NCBI RefSeq assembly: GCF_050908995.1
Contig: NC_135120.1
Location: 22,023,433-22,087,432 of the forward strand
DNA from: Andrena cerasifolii
Taxonomy: Eukaryota > Arthropoda > Insecta > Hymenoptera > Andrenidae
Direction: 5' to 3'
Length of the DNA: 64,000 nt
In this document: positions 1 to 13,800 of the stretch, one piece after another
Numbering within the stretch: position 1 is the stretch's first letter
How the letters are laid out: the number at the start of each line of letters is the position of its first letter
The notes under the pieces: model-generated
Told to the model about the DNA's origin: nothing
Databases searched by the model: none
The model's input: only the letters and a program-made list of their open reading frames with translations
Position numbers and translations under genes: made by a program

Positions 1-80
1 TTTCATCGCAAACAAATTTTTTACACCTTCTTTATGACGAGTTACCTCTTAAATCAGCAGAATTTGGGACATTCACCTTA
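1..80 (+). mobile_element. Right end of a TAAGGTGAATGTCC-type MITE, cut by the window edge
   Basis: This piece matches the right end of the element at 51116-51515, including the terminal AATTTGGGACATTCACCTTA. The left end would lie before base 1. Confidence 0.7.
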
Positions 81-3000
81 CACGATCCATGAAGCGAATG
101 CGTAAAACGTATAAATCACGGCGAAAAGTTTCCGATGAAAAGTGACGCGTACGGGGATTCTTCTACTCGTTGCGGGTACGTAATTTTTATTTATGCCACC
201 ATTCTTCGCTCGAAACCTCATACTCCGTCGCAAACTGCTTTGCGTTTAAGCTTTCTTGCTTGCCAATGCCGTCGTTGACAGCTTCAATTGATGCGCGCGG
301 TTTGCTGCATCATTTTTTGTAAATTATCGAGGTTTTGCTTGGTGCGTTCATGGAAATTCCAAGGTATGAGTGGGGAAGGAAGTTTGGTTCGTTTAAATGA
401 ATCGATGATGACAAATAAGTGAATTGTTTAGATATAAATGCGTATGACAGCGGAGTGCAATGTGTTCGAGCAGGACGAGCATCCGGAACGATAAAAAGGG
501 CTAGCGTGCGTGTCCGCGCAGCAATTACAGCGCTGAGCAATCAAGGGTCATTAAATTAACGCCACCCCAGTCGAATCCGTGTGTGAATGCACCTTAATTA
601 CAGAAACACGAGCAACGATTCGCCAGAGCTTTCTGGACTCGTACAATGAGAGGTTAATTCGTCGCGAAATCATTTGCGCGTCGGAGAAAGTGAGACGATA
701 CCTCACGGATATTGAGGAGAAATGGTGTGCAACGGTGGCACTCTGTTGAGTTTCGTGTTACTACCTTTTAAGCGATGAGGTAAGATCAGTTTCAACTTCA
801 TTGCAGCTTACTGCCAGACCCTGTTATCGTTTTACATCGTTATTTCAGAAATATTTAAGGGTTGTCGTCCATCTACTTTAAGATAGAACGTGGTTCTAAA
901 ATTCCTAAGTCCATTCTTTCCACGGATGACAACACTGGTCACGCCTTACTGTCTCAGGCTTCGTGTAACTTCTTCAAACTCATTTCGCAGCGCGATCTTC
1001 GTTAATAACTTAAATTAGATCGTTGGTCCAAACTGCAGCCAAAACCTTTTAAGAATATTCATTGAACGACTTCTGGTACATCCTGTGTTTCAGTAAAAAA
1101 AAAATCGATACCTACGTCGGGACGAGGAAAGACATGCAAAAGACGGCGAAGCGAAAGAGGACAATGCATCTGTGTCCGCTTAATCGAGAAAACAAGGGCT
1201 CACCTATAGAGCCGTTATTTGAAAGGCTCGAAAATGAAGGCCCGATGAGTATCGAAAAAGGAGCCTCGCGCAAACCTCGCAGACAGCGTATAAAAATATA
1301 CACAGATATATATCGTTTCAGGGTTTCCGTAGAGACTAATGAACAAAAAAATACAAGCAGTTTCTGACGCGCGCGCGTCGATAATGCGAAAGCATATCCG
1401 GAGGTTCGCGGAGGCGCGAGCAAACATGGAAAACGACGAGTAAAAACGGTCAAGCATTAATCGCGAGCGCAATCAATGTCGGTGATCGCTTTAATCTTCC
1501 CACATTTTCCCCGATGCGGCCTGCGTATCGCCTGCTCGCGATGGCTATCCCTGATACGCGATTTATACGCTTATATTCGTTCACCCATAAATAGTAATGA
1601 TATTGAGGGTTTTTAATACTCGAGCAATTGAATAACGAAACAGTCAGCCATGGGTACCGTGGTGCATTAAAAAAAAGGACAAGTATTATACGTAGGGGAG
1701 ACCCGGGCAGATTGTAACAAAAAAAGTTTCCACAGTTTCTTCTCGAAAGTGTTTTCCTCAATCAGGAAATAATTTGCATGACTTACTACTTACATGCGTA
1801 AGGTGATGTGAAAGGTCTCAGAGAACGTAAATAGCTTTTCCATTACCAAGGTACTTTCATTCGTGTTCCAGATATTCAGAAGGGTGCACAATGAGACATA
1901 TTATTTTCTAGTTCGCATTTCCAGTGCTCCATACCCAGCCCTGGCTCCACGTTGCTTCGCCTCTGTGCTACAGACGCAACCAGCGATTCTGGAAGTTCGT
2001 GATTGACAGATGGACATTGATTCGCGCGAACCATCTAGGAGACGGGCGCGCTAATGCAAATGTGGCGCGTAATTAAAACCTCGAGCGGCCTATACACGAA
2101 TGACGTTCCGACAGGCGTCATCGGATCGCCATTGTCCCGCGGGAGTAGACAGGAGGCTGAGTAGAAACAGACCAGAGATAATCGAGGTCGAAATCGGCAT
2201 CTGGCGATTGTTTTAATCCGCCTTTGTCGTCCTTGTTCTCCGCTACTCAAACGTCGAAACTTTCGGCAAGAGTCTTGATGAGTTGACGGCTAACGTGACG
2301 AGAAACCAGGCATAGTACACGTCAAAGGTAAAAAGGTTCGCGATTAGAAATTGTGACGAATGTTCCCCTGCTCCACGTTTCCACTCGCCATTCCACGCGT
2401 AAGTCATCGTGAAATTATGCAAAGTTTAACCAAGAGCCATTCCGTGGCGGTGGGTTGAAAAATATCCCAGAGATTCCGAGCTGACACACCGCGGATAGGT
2501 ACTTCCACGAGGTGGAATGGTTATAAAAGTAGGTCAATTAAAGTTAAAGATCGAGGGCTTCAAATAGTGGAGTCAGACTCTTTTTTTTCCGACTGTCTCT
2601 GGCCCACGTAACTGCGAGATTATGCAGAGTGGGATTTCCTAGGAGCAGCGAGGCTGGGTTTATCTTGTATTACCTATTCTTTCGTTCACCTATTTCACCA
2701 GCTTTTCCCAGTTCCAGTTATTTTACAGCGTCGCGAGGCTTTCGAACGTTCGGGCAGATGAGTGGCGAGTAAAGCGCGCGGGGGCGTTAATACTCCGACA
2801 GCAGAAGCGTGTTTGAATGACGAAAATATGTGCGTGATATCTCTAGAATGACGAACGTCTGTCAGAGGCGACAGAATGCATTACAGGATTCCAGCGTCTT
2901 TAACGTGCATCCCGGCGTGCGCTGCACGTGCCACGTTGCGATCTATATTCATCAAGCGCCATCGGTGTAATGCTAGCTCCCATTAATTACAGTTACGATC

Positions 3001-6000
3001 TATGTCTGACCGAGGCCATTAGCTGTATCTTCACGCTTCTCGCAAATTCCTTCGCTGCTTGAATGATTAATTAGCTCCACCTAAATCGCATATTTGTATT
3101 CACCTATGCGCACTTACATTGGAGTAAAGAGAGACGTCTATTCAGTATCCGCTGCAAAAAGCCAGCGGATGCATTTTCCCAGCCAGAAAGTTGGTAATAT
3201 AGAGGAGGACAGATAAAAATCTCCGCCTATCCATCAAGTTCGTACCCACAATATTGTCAAACACGTTCTGTAAAATTTACTAGCTCTTGGGACACAGTTT
3301 AGCAGCGACAACAGTTCATCTTTCATTCACCATAAGTTCGAGAAAATTACCATCGAAAGCCATTCGTAATAAATACACGAGCAAAATTCAATTCGTGTGT
3401 CACTCTGACGCAAACTACCCCACTTTTCAAGTACTCCCACGCACTCCCATGCCAACGAGTGCAAGCAAATGCTCCCACCCCCTTGGAACGCTCTCTTTCC
3501 GTTCCAATCGTCTACTTGCCAACGCCAGTGTGGCGCGTAATCAAACAGCTGGGATGCGGACGTCAGATGGCGAGAGGCAACATATTGACAGCCGTCATCG
3601 CGCGATCATTACGCTGTGCCGTGAAACCAAAGCCAGCTGCCGTCATCAAACGTGAGCGAGCAGGAAACGCGAGGGTGGTGCTGGGAACCGCGTAGTATCG
3701 ATGGAAACCCGCTGGATGCTGGCACGCTTGCTCGGGGCAACGCGGGGGACAGGCTTCGATTACTTTCTTCCGCGACACATGCAGCTTTTCGCGCTTTTTG
3801 AACTAGGGGGACGCGCCTGATGCTCGAGGCAGACGGAGACGAAACTGAACGGCTCCGAGTTACCGAGAAAATAATTCTGGGATTGCTGGAGACGGTAATA
3901 GGCGGGGTTCGGGTCGAAACTGCGGAGGATTCGATGAAAGGAGATCGAAGAGGGACTCGAATTTACTGGAATAGAGAAGCTTGCAGCAGAGGCGCGATTT
4001 CGCTGGAATTGAAATGCAAATGAGACGCGACGGGAACTTTTAAAATGAAGATTTCAGTTTGCTGGATAAGTGTGGCACGATTAAGAGATCAGCTAAAATT
4101 ATCGTGGCTTATGAGGAGAGGTCCCAGCCTGGAGGAGCGCTCTTTTTTTGTCAAAGGGGTGCATAAAATCTAGGAGTCGATGAGCGTCAATAAAGCCTAG
4201 GATATTATGCGTTAATCGTCAACCACTTTTGTGGATAGTGACTTCAAACATTAAGTTCCTAAGTGGTCCGACGGATTTGGGTAGAATTTAAGCGGTTCCC
4301 AAATAGCACGCTGACCTTAAATAAAGAAACACAAATGGTAATCATAAAAGATCGAATCCTGTTACTACTGTGCACAGTTCGGAACTGTAAATGGCGTTTT
4401 TCAAACTGTAAATGTTAGATTTTTTACTAAAAAGAATGCCGAATAATCTGGACTCTCCACCAATTATACGCGAACCGTCTTTTTCCATAAAAACAGCTAA
4501 TACCTAGCATCTAACATAATAGAAACAATTGATATTCATAAATTACATTTCAAAGCTCCCAATAGAATGTTATTACTACTACCTCAAATTTAATGATGTA
4601 AAACTTGCAACCATTTCGCGAGCATTTCTATAAATTCCTTTCCTGCGATACACCTCGCCGTGTTAAGTATATTCTCGGTCGAAAATTCGCAAGGTTAGGG
4701 TGGTTAGCGGTGTCACGGTTTCTCGAGCGTTAAGAGGAACCGCCACCAGCAGCAGCACCGCCACGCCAAGGCCGCGCGAACTGGCGAAACGTCACCGAAA
4801 CCTCGGATCGCTTTTCGTTCGCATCAAGCATTCTTGACGCGAGCGCTGCCGAGTGGCCGCTGGAAGGAGGGACGAAGGAACCCGCAGCCGGGGACAGAAC
4901 GGGAAAGTTTTCCTAAAGTCTCTGATCCGTGAAAAGCAGCGATTAAGCGATTTATAAGTGCAGCATGCTGCGTGCCGTGCTCACCTTCCTCCGTGCCTTT
5001 TTGCTACCCCGACGACGGAGCCCTTTTACCCAGCAGTGTGGTATCTCACCGCCGCCTACGGCGTTCGTCGCGTTTATTCCCGCGAGGAGACCCCCAGCCA
5101 TCGCACATTACCCCTGCCGCCCGTTGGTGAACGTAATACGGTTCGTAAAACTGATTTCAAAAAGTGAAACGGCCAAAGAACGAAGCCCCTCTCTAAGCTT
5201 CAGGGTCCACAGACGGAAGTAGTAGTGGATATCAACTTTGGTAATTAAATCACTTTGAAAATGCGAGGAAAATTTAATGAGATTGCACGTAAAAGAACCT
5301 TTAAGTAGATGACTCCTGTAACGAGTCGGACCACCATTCAGACTACTCCTTCAAATTTCCCAAACATTCCTCGATTCTCGCGTCCCACCGAGATTCCCTG
5401 GAGACTGAATAAGAGTGAATTTCTGATCCAACAAGCCGTGATAAATCAAAGTCCTGAGCCCACGCACACCTAACAACGTCAGGGACGAAGTTTTAAATAC
5501 CACGAGCAAGGGAACGTTAATGTCAGCCGGAGGGACAGAGAGAGGGCGAAGCCAATGAAACCTTACACGGGCAGAAACACCGGCATTGTGGGTGTAAAAT
5601 TACTTTAATTAAAAGTTCCCGCGGCGCGGAAGCGTCCGCGATAAAAATCCGCGGCATAGGAAGCGCGCTGGCTCGAAACTTTCCGAAGCGTAGATCGCCG
5701 AGATAAATTGCAACGGTGCCATCAATTTCACGGCCACTATCCTCCAAGCCATCGGGATAAAAGTGTTTGCTATGCGTTTTCGCGTATCGGATCGGGCGCG
5801 GGCGAGCGCACGCATGGCGCGAAAGGATATCAGGCGAACGGAGGAAGGTGCAGGCACGCGAAATGAAAGGGAAAGGGAGAGAGGCGGGGAGGAACGTAGC
5901 CGTGGAAAGACGAGCGAAAGCGCAGGCACGGGCGGAAGGACAAAAGGGACGGACTAAAATTACAATTCCACGGAGCGAACACAGTCGGGTGGACGACCGC

Positions 6001-7128
6001 GTTCGCGTTTGCGTTTCATTAGGAAGAACGACGAGCCCGAGAACGGGACAGCGCGGCGGGAACGTCAGGTACACGTTTACGGGCGCGTAAATCGCCGCGC
6101 TCCCGAGGAGCGAGCAAGCACAGACGTCGCGGGACGCGTTCCTCGCTAATTATAAGGCGACGCGGTGGCAAAGAAACGGCCGAAAACTTGATTACGAGCG
6201 GAGGGAAGAAAAACGTCCCCTTCGGGGTGAATATTCATACTTTCGCGCCGACGTCGTTGATATTAACCGGCGGCGAAGTCGATGAGCAAGGACGGGGATT
6301 TAAGGAAATTCGTAAGAATGCCATTATTAGGATTTGCATGGAAAAATGGACTCGAGGCTTCGTGTCGAGGAACTAATGTTTCGCTTGTGGGATCTTTAGA
6401 GACTGGAGAACGTTTAATAGGACGGATGGCAAGAGACGATCATGGTGGTCGTGGTCGAATGTTCCGTAGGCTTGACAAGATAAATGGTAATCAAAATGGA
6501 AAATAAATGGCCAGCGTCGAACGGACTCAGTATCGTCGAATGATCGATTCAAACAGTTTCCCAATGAAAAAGGACCGAATTACACGGTACGTTAAGGACG
6601 TCCTGGCGGGACATCAATCTGGATCAGGGGCACCCCTCTAAGACCTCGATCTAACACCCCAGTAGCAATTTTATGCAACTGCATCCAGGAGACGCTATGA
6701 CTCATTCAAATCTACGTGGAAATCAATAGAACGTTCTGTGCCAGCATTTCTGGGTACGAATACAGCGACAGCCTTGAACGAAAATATAAATCTATTAAAT
6801 TATAATTTCGTTGGAACAGACTTGTAAATAAATTAGTAATTATTTTGAGAGAGAGAGTGGAAACGGTAGAGTTGACGCGAGATGCTCTGGCTGCAAAACG
6901 TGGGGGCGTCTGACCATTCACTGACCACTACTACTGCAGAAACTTTCTCTCCCATTTACATCCGAATGAGTATATTCAAAATGCATAATGGAATCAATCA
7001 AGCGCCCTTGCACGGATCTTTAATCTTCGCATGAGCATAAATCATTGCACCAGCACTTATAGAGAATTGATTGAGTTCTTTGGACACATCGTTCTCCGCT
7101 TGTAAACTGTGACTGTTGCTGTGTTAAA
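81..7128. other. Non-coding tract, no supported gene
   Basis: Open frames here overlap on both strands in CpG-rich stretches (notably 5.5-6.2 kb) and show no recognisable domain. A CAG/CAC-rich stretch near 4745-4765 and CpG-rich DNA at 4.7-5.2 kb could belong to an untranslated exon or promoter, but nothing decides it. About 4.3-4.65 kb is AT-rich and unassigned. Confidence 0.4.
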
Positions 7129-7283
7129 TGAGCCGTTTATTTTGAAGGCGACCTAAGTCCATTTATGTTTAAAAATTTTGTATATATAAATTTTTAATAC
7201 TAACTTCAAGTTGTACACGTTACCACAGTTGACAAAAAACAATTAACAAATGGACTTAGGCCACTTTCAAAACAAACGGCTCA
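7129..7283. mobile_element. 155-bp palindromic MITE
   Basis: The left arm TGAGCCGTTTATTTTGAAGG, then CGACCTAAGTCCATTT, is mirrored at the right end, which closes with AAACGGCTCA. Arms are about 40 bases with few mismatches around an AT-rich centre. No target duplication was identified. Confidence 0.7.
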
Positions 7284-10200
7284 AGGATTCTTCCGCGAAC
7301 AATAACAGTTGGATATGTTTTAAGTACAACACTCAAACTTTCTATGCTGCGTCACAAATACATCCCGCATACCCTGTAAAATTTCATTAAACCATACCGC
7401 CAATTTTAAAACAACTTCATCGCTTCCGACGAGGAGGTGGACGGCGATTCTCCATCGTTCGCCGATCCAAAGTAACCACATCAAAAGAACGACCGCTTCA
7501 AGCGCAATTCCATCAGCGGCAACTCCGTCGGATCGATACATTAAAAGCATTCAAACTCGCCGTTACCGCGCCGAACAATTAGCTAATCAAATGCACAAGC
7601 GAAAATTCCGCAAACTTCGCCATCGCGGAAGCTCCCCCATCCACTTCAATCATGGGAACGTTGATTCGACTATCGACAGAGGGCCGAGTCTTATCAAAAC
7701 GCGGGTCTCAGCAGCTCATCGATCACACTTCTCGCTATCGTCTCAAGAAGCTCGCCTCTTCTCTGTTCCACGCGGGGCCTGGTATCAGCGCGGAGCGAGA
7801 AGCGGCGCGCAACAATCTATGGAGAAGACGCTGGAACGTTTCCAAGTCGGACTTCTCCGTGCCGCTCGTAACCGGAGGTTTGACGAATCTTCGAAGTTTC
7901 CGCAGTGCGGAGTGGCGGGCGAGGGGAGGCAAGGGAAACGGATTCCCAGCGGGGGCACCGAGACGATGATGCCGATAACCGGCCGACGAAGAAAAACGTA
8001 CTCGCGGCGCCCCGTTGTTTGCGTTTGCTGATTGCCCTGACACGTCTTCGCTCTCCTTTCCGCCTCTTTTTGTCGCGCCAGCGGAATCCTGATAGGATCA
8101 ACCGATCACGACACAAGGATAACGTAGAACGCGAGCACTCCCCTCGCCTTACACCCGCGAGCTCCTTTGCCACTCTCGTTTAGTTCCACTAATGCCGCAA
8201 TTAGTCCCCCAATCGCGTGTACCTTCCACCCATCGAGATGGCACTGCGCCTTTTAGTGGACTTTCATTGCTTCTACCAGGGAAGTAATTGCCAAGCTATT
8301 TTGGCCGGCGACTGGACTGAATGCCTGTTACGTAACTGAAACGGTGGAGTCGATGTGACTTTGATCGACAAAGGGGCAGGGGGGCTGAACGTAAAGCTTC
8401 TTTGACTGAACGCGTGCCCGCGGTTACGTTGGTATTGCCCAAGTGGGTAATGAGGAATCAATTGGAAAATATTTTATGTATCATCAGAAATTCAGGTTCT
8501 GGGTGCCTACAGTTAAAATTCAACAACAGGTTGCAATGAAGAGGACACAAAGTTTCAAGTAGATCACTGCTGTACGTAGTCAGACACGCCGTGATGGACC
8601 AATCTGTGGGTCACTTGTGCTATCTGTGGAGGGTTAAGCAAATTGATCGGAATGATTAGAAGATCCTGCACTTAAATGACTACAGTGATGCTTAATACGG
8701 GTTTTGCCACTGCTCTACGCGCAGCAGTCCCTCCTGCTCTCTCATTTAGCCCCCTCTGGCGGCGTAATTATTTCCCCAAGCGTGCGTATCCATGGTGCAA
8801 CGAGACGATCACGATTGCAGATAAATTATGCGGCACGTTGGGAAGCTGCCGATTTAACGAACACTGGATACCGATAATCGAACTACTCTGCATGTCTCAG
8901 GTTACATGTTACAGGAGATTACGAGTGTCAGTATTGCCGCGGAAGAGACAGGCGAAATCGAATTCCTGTCTAGACGGACAGTGCATTTCTTCACTGTGCC
9001 ATTCAAATTGTTATACGTGCACTGATTAATTTGGCGAAGCTATATTTTGAAGTGCTATACACTGCCTATGGAATAAGATTAAGGCAAAGCTACTGCTATT
9101 TTTAGCACGAGGGTAATCATAATTAATCAGCTTCTGCAGGCAGTTTAATGATATTTTAATAATCTGCCCACAGCATCCTGACCACCGCCGCCTTTGAACA
9201 ATGTGTTTACGTTCTCCTATCGGGAAGTTTCAAAAGCTCGGCCGCTCAAAGTTTTACGGCAAACGAAATTAAAGGGAAGGCGGCGGCTGGGGTCGAAGGG
9301 GGCGAGTAGCGTGCAAAGGGAAAGCGCGTAAAAGCTGAGGATGGAGAGGCGGGAGCACCGAAACTGGTATTCTTGAAATGCAAAGGGCCCACTACTGTCG
9401 AGGGTGAGCCTCTCCCCCATCGAAAATATTCGTCTGATATTTGCTACATAACTTTTTTCATATGATCGCCTCGCGGGGCTAATATTTCATTCTCGACAAT
9501 AGGGAATCTCTGTAATGAATCTTCTAACCCATCGCGGGATTGCTTGGCTCCAAGATTTGCTACGCGAACAGTAGATAACAACTTTCCTTATCATTTGGCT
9601 TTCCATTAACTCAGCCACCTTTACATAGCGTGCCTAATGCACATCATCGGACTCTTTCTTCGTTCAGTACTCGGAAAATGTTTAAAAAGCACTGTAGTAG
9701 AATCGTTCAAAGAGATAGTAAAAAGAGATGAGTACTATCTTCCAAACGGTTCGCTTTTCGAGCAGCTTCATCTAGGAACTAAAGCACGTAAAACGCGTTA
9801 GAAGGGTGCTTTTTTTAAACCATATTCTACACCTGTCTCGTAAGTTGCAGTCACCGTCGAAGCAGTTCGAACTGACGCTACCGAAACACAGGGGACCCAT
9901 TGGGACAGGGCTCCTTGATCCTCTCAGCGGGTATATTCCAGCGACGTTACCTATATATTTTCCCTGCGTTTTTCTCGCAGCACTTTCCACCCCAAAGGGC
10001 CGCGTAATGCCATAAACATGCCCCGCTCTAAGCGACGGCCAGTAAACCTATGCTATTCCCACAGCACGTTGGGCTCTGTCCTACCGCCAAAACACAACGA
10101 TTACGAGCTGATCATATATTATTCAGCGTACACACTACCGCGGCTTCACTTTCGAATAGGTAAACTCGTCGATTGCGGCTCTTTACATGCACCATAAAAT

Positions 10201-10391
10201 GGGTAAATTTCGAGGCATTTTAGGATTAAGCATTCAGCGTTGCCAACAGCGTCTCTCTCGCTCTCGGTCACCAGTTCAACAGGAGGAATGAAATGTGAAA
10301 GAAGAATGAAATCTCAATTCGGGGAACAGAAATACTGACTTGTGGAAAGACAAAACACGTTATAACCAAGTGGTACGCTCACTATATGATA
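7284..10391. other. Non-coding tract, CpG-rich block at 7.6-8.2 kb
   Basis: Frames at 7.6-8.2 kb overlap in at least four reading frames and are low in recognisable motifs; the 8676-9029 frame likewise has no domain. A further CpG-rich block lies at 9.2-9.4 kb. No splice-supported exon was found. Confidence 0.4.
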
Positions 10392-10817
10392 CACTAGCGG
10401 ACAATAGAAAGTTTACAATTTTAAAATCGCATAACTTTTGTAGAATTAGTCCAAACGACATGAGTTTTTTTTTTAGAAGCTTGAAGGCTCAGTTTGCTAA
10501 GTGACGTGTTTCATCGCTTTGAAAAAAATGCAATTAGTCGGAATAGCAAAAAGAAATAGTACAGGTCGTGTTTTAAACTTTTTTTGTGAGCCTGTAATGA
10601 AAATTCAAAAAAAAAACCGTTTGTAGATTGAAGTAGGTAAGTTGTATACATGCCTAAAATTTCATGAAAATCGGTTAACGTTGCTCTGAGCTTTAAACGC
10701 TTAAAGATCGCAAGTAAGGTCGAAAATCGCTGACTTCGGCATATAACGCGATCATTCATTCCTGATTTCGTGAATTTCGCCATTTCCAACCTTATTCTGC
10801 AATCTTTAAGCGTTTAT
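10392..10817. mobile_element. Truncated relative of the CAGTGGCGGA foldback element
   Basis: The left arm follows the same order of sequence as 31943-32609: GTTTACAA, AAATCGCATAACTTT, AGTGACGTGTTTCATCG, CGTTTGTAGATTGAAGTA and TGTATACATGCCT. Only the inner part of the right arm remains (around 10790-10815). It is a diverged, 3'-truncated copy. Confidence 0.75.
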
Positions 10818-13800
10818 ATGACATGTATGTGCCATGTGAGATCTTCATCTACTGGAAAATAAAGTTTCGAATGAAAAAGATTTGCGCTCAACATACTAGG
10901 AGATTTTCCGTAACCTGTAGATCAACTAAGATACATTTAAATTGTATCTGCATTAAATTCCGACTATCGTGGAAATTATATTGTGCTATAATATTTGATC
11001 AATGTCTTATCAGTTTTGCACCAGTAGCAGGAAATATTGTGTATGCAAATAACGCGCAGAATTTTATAAAAATTCCATTTTATGACAGCTCTTGACATTT
11101 TGCAAGAGTTGTACGAATTATACCTATATATCTTTCTTTTGTAATTTCAAATACAATGCGCTCTCTGCGCTAAGATTCAAAGTATCACAGATACCAATGG
11201 AAATCGAAAGTGGAGCAGTGGTAACGAATCCGCCCATCCTCGTCGCGCGCGAATGCAAACGAACGGGGAGAAATATTTTTCGAACGATACATTTTAATTG
11301 GAATAACTTCTGTGTCGTAAACCCCGACGGATCGACATCGCTCGCGTTAGTTTCGATGGCGTTCTGCATCGATGACCCAGCCGTCGAGACGCGGAGTCTC
11401 TATTATTCACGACGGACATTCCCACTGCATTCGTTAATTATCGAACCCGCGAAGATTAAAGGAAACTGACATTTTGTAAACACGAGACCTTTTTTTACCC
11501 TATCGAAAAAAAAATTCTGATTGCATTTATGCAAACACTGCTACGATATTTATAGAAAAACAATGAGGAAGTTACGTTGCAATAGGTAAAACGATCAAAT
11601 GGCTTAAAAATGCGCGATTTTAAGTAGTAAGTCTCAGTGGAGTTTCACGATGAAGTAAAAATGAACTTGTACTTTGATGGGCTTATAAGTTGAAGTCTAT
11701 AATAATTTTATTAACCAAGCCAGATTCTTAGCAGAACATTCTTAACTTGTGTGGGGGAAGGAAACTTGCACTTCAGAATCCCTCGTAAAAACGTTATAAA
11801 CGGCCCGGTATCGTAAAAGGTACACTTCTATTTAGGAAAGCTGTTACGGGAGAACAATTTGACTCGCTTTGTACTAAACCCAACGTTTACACTTTCAACG
11901 GTGAATAGTTGATCGGCCGTCGGCAAGGGATATAAAATTTTACGTTCACGGTATGAAGAATAATGTGTCAATGCTTCTTGGAGAATAATTTTATGAACAA
12001 TTTCGAAACACTGGTCTTCGGAACCGTGTTTACGCCGATGGTCCCTTTCGTCGGGGCTCTCGTTTAAACGACGATAGTCTCGGAAGCAAAGTACAGTGAG
12101 GAGGTAAAGCTGGTTCCATTAGAAACGTTATTAATCTCATAAAACCTAACGGTATGCTATCCAATCTTACCGCGCCATGCAGCTCCTTGATCCTCGGAAG
12201 AGAAGGAATGGAAAGAATCGTCATTCTGCGGACATAATTTAAGGAAACGTTCGCGATATCATTCCACTGAGACGTTTAAGAAAATGAAAACCGTGGCGCG
12301 CTCTCCGACTTATTAAGCAAACTCCTGTCGAACCATCAGATTCTCCTTGCAACCACCTGTTCACAAATTACATCCTACGAGCCCGAAACAAAATTAGTTC
12401 CGCAGTTCGAATGTTTAATTTATCAATGGCAGCTTTGCCGGTTCCGCGAACTTCCGCAATCGGCGAGTAAAGGAATATGAAGAACACGGCTCGTCTGGAT
12501 TTTACGAGGTACAAAAGTAGCCTGGAGCTAGAGAGCAGAGCTGGAGATCATAAATGAAACGACAAAGCTTAGTAACAGAGGGGAAAAGAGTTATCAAAAG
12601 CGAACGAATGAAGTTGCTGGATTGTTAACGAGAGAAAACAGAGGGGGATGAAAATGAACAAGTAAACGAATACAAAGGCCGCAGGTAAGAAGTGTCTTAC
12701 GCACAGTCGAGCGAAGCCCGAATAGTTTTATGTTCCAATATTATTTTCTTTACTTGCAATCCTTTGTACCACAACTTCCTAAATACCTTCATGCAGATGC
12801 ATTTTTGTCGTGCCACTATGCTTCCTAATTACGTAATCTATACCCGCACAGTTTCTACCACGAAAACTTTCGTATTATCAATAAACGCAGCAATGTTGTA
12901 CGAGTTTTAGCCGGGGGTCGAACTTTGCCCCAGCCCCTCGACTCTGTTACAGATGCAGAAAGTTTCCCCTGCACGCAATCGTTTCGTACGATTCCCAGAT
13001 ACATATGTGCCATCGAGGAGCCTGTTCGCGATCGCAGATTATGTACATCGAAGCAGAGGCATAACCGCGACATCGCTGTTGAGCGGCAGCGTGTAATGCA
13101 GTTAAGTGTACGGCTTCAGGGCCGCTGATACGGAAGAGAACAGCCGATCCTCGATGGACAAGATTCGAAGAACGAGATCGCTGCCCTAGTTATTTGCGAG
13201 CTCGTGTCGCGTTTGCACGTGGGAGGCGAAACGATGCGCGTTTCGATTTTTAGCGGTCGATGAAGTTAACGAGAGACACAAGTGTCCTCGTGAGATTTTA
13301 GGCCGCGTTGATGAGAAGAAATTCTGGTAAATAGACAGGACAGATTATTCCGTCGTGAACACGTCTGTTGACGCTGATGGCATTTGGTATCGTTAAACTG
13401 TCGTCGCGATGGGGATGAATATCTTTTAACTGTAATAACCATCGGGGACATATAGTACCTAAGCTGTATAAGAATGCAGATATCTGTTTCGCGAGTGAAA
13501 AGATGAAAGAAATTAATGTAGATGGTAAAAGTTACGGTACAAGTAAACAAACATAAAATTGTGGATATCGATTATGAATGTGTGTTTATCAGATGAAAAT
13601 AATTTAACAAGAAATTGCAAATATTCTCTAGACGAATGCTGATTCAAGATCCCATACATCTTCGCTTTAAATTCAACCACACAGGATTAATAATCTAATC
13701 TGAAATCCCCGCGTCCAACAAGAGCTAACTAATAAATTCGAAGCTAATCAGCTGTCACACTGAAATACCATCTGACGTACAATACACAAAGATATTCAAA

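Noticed and set aside
5523..6090. Long frames on both strands
   Set aside because: CpG-rich DNA with few stops; frames overlap in several phases, composition is Arg/Ser/Pro-rich and no domain is visible.
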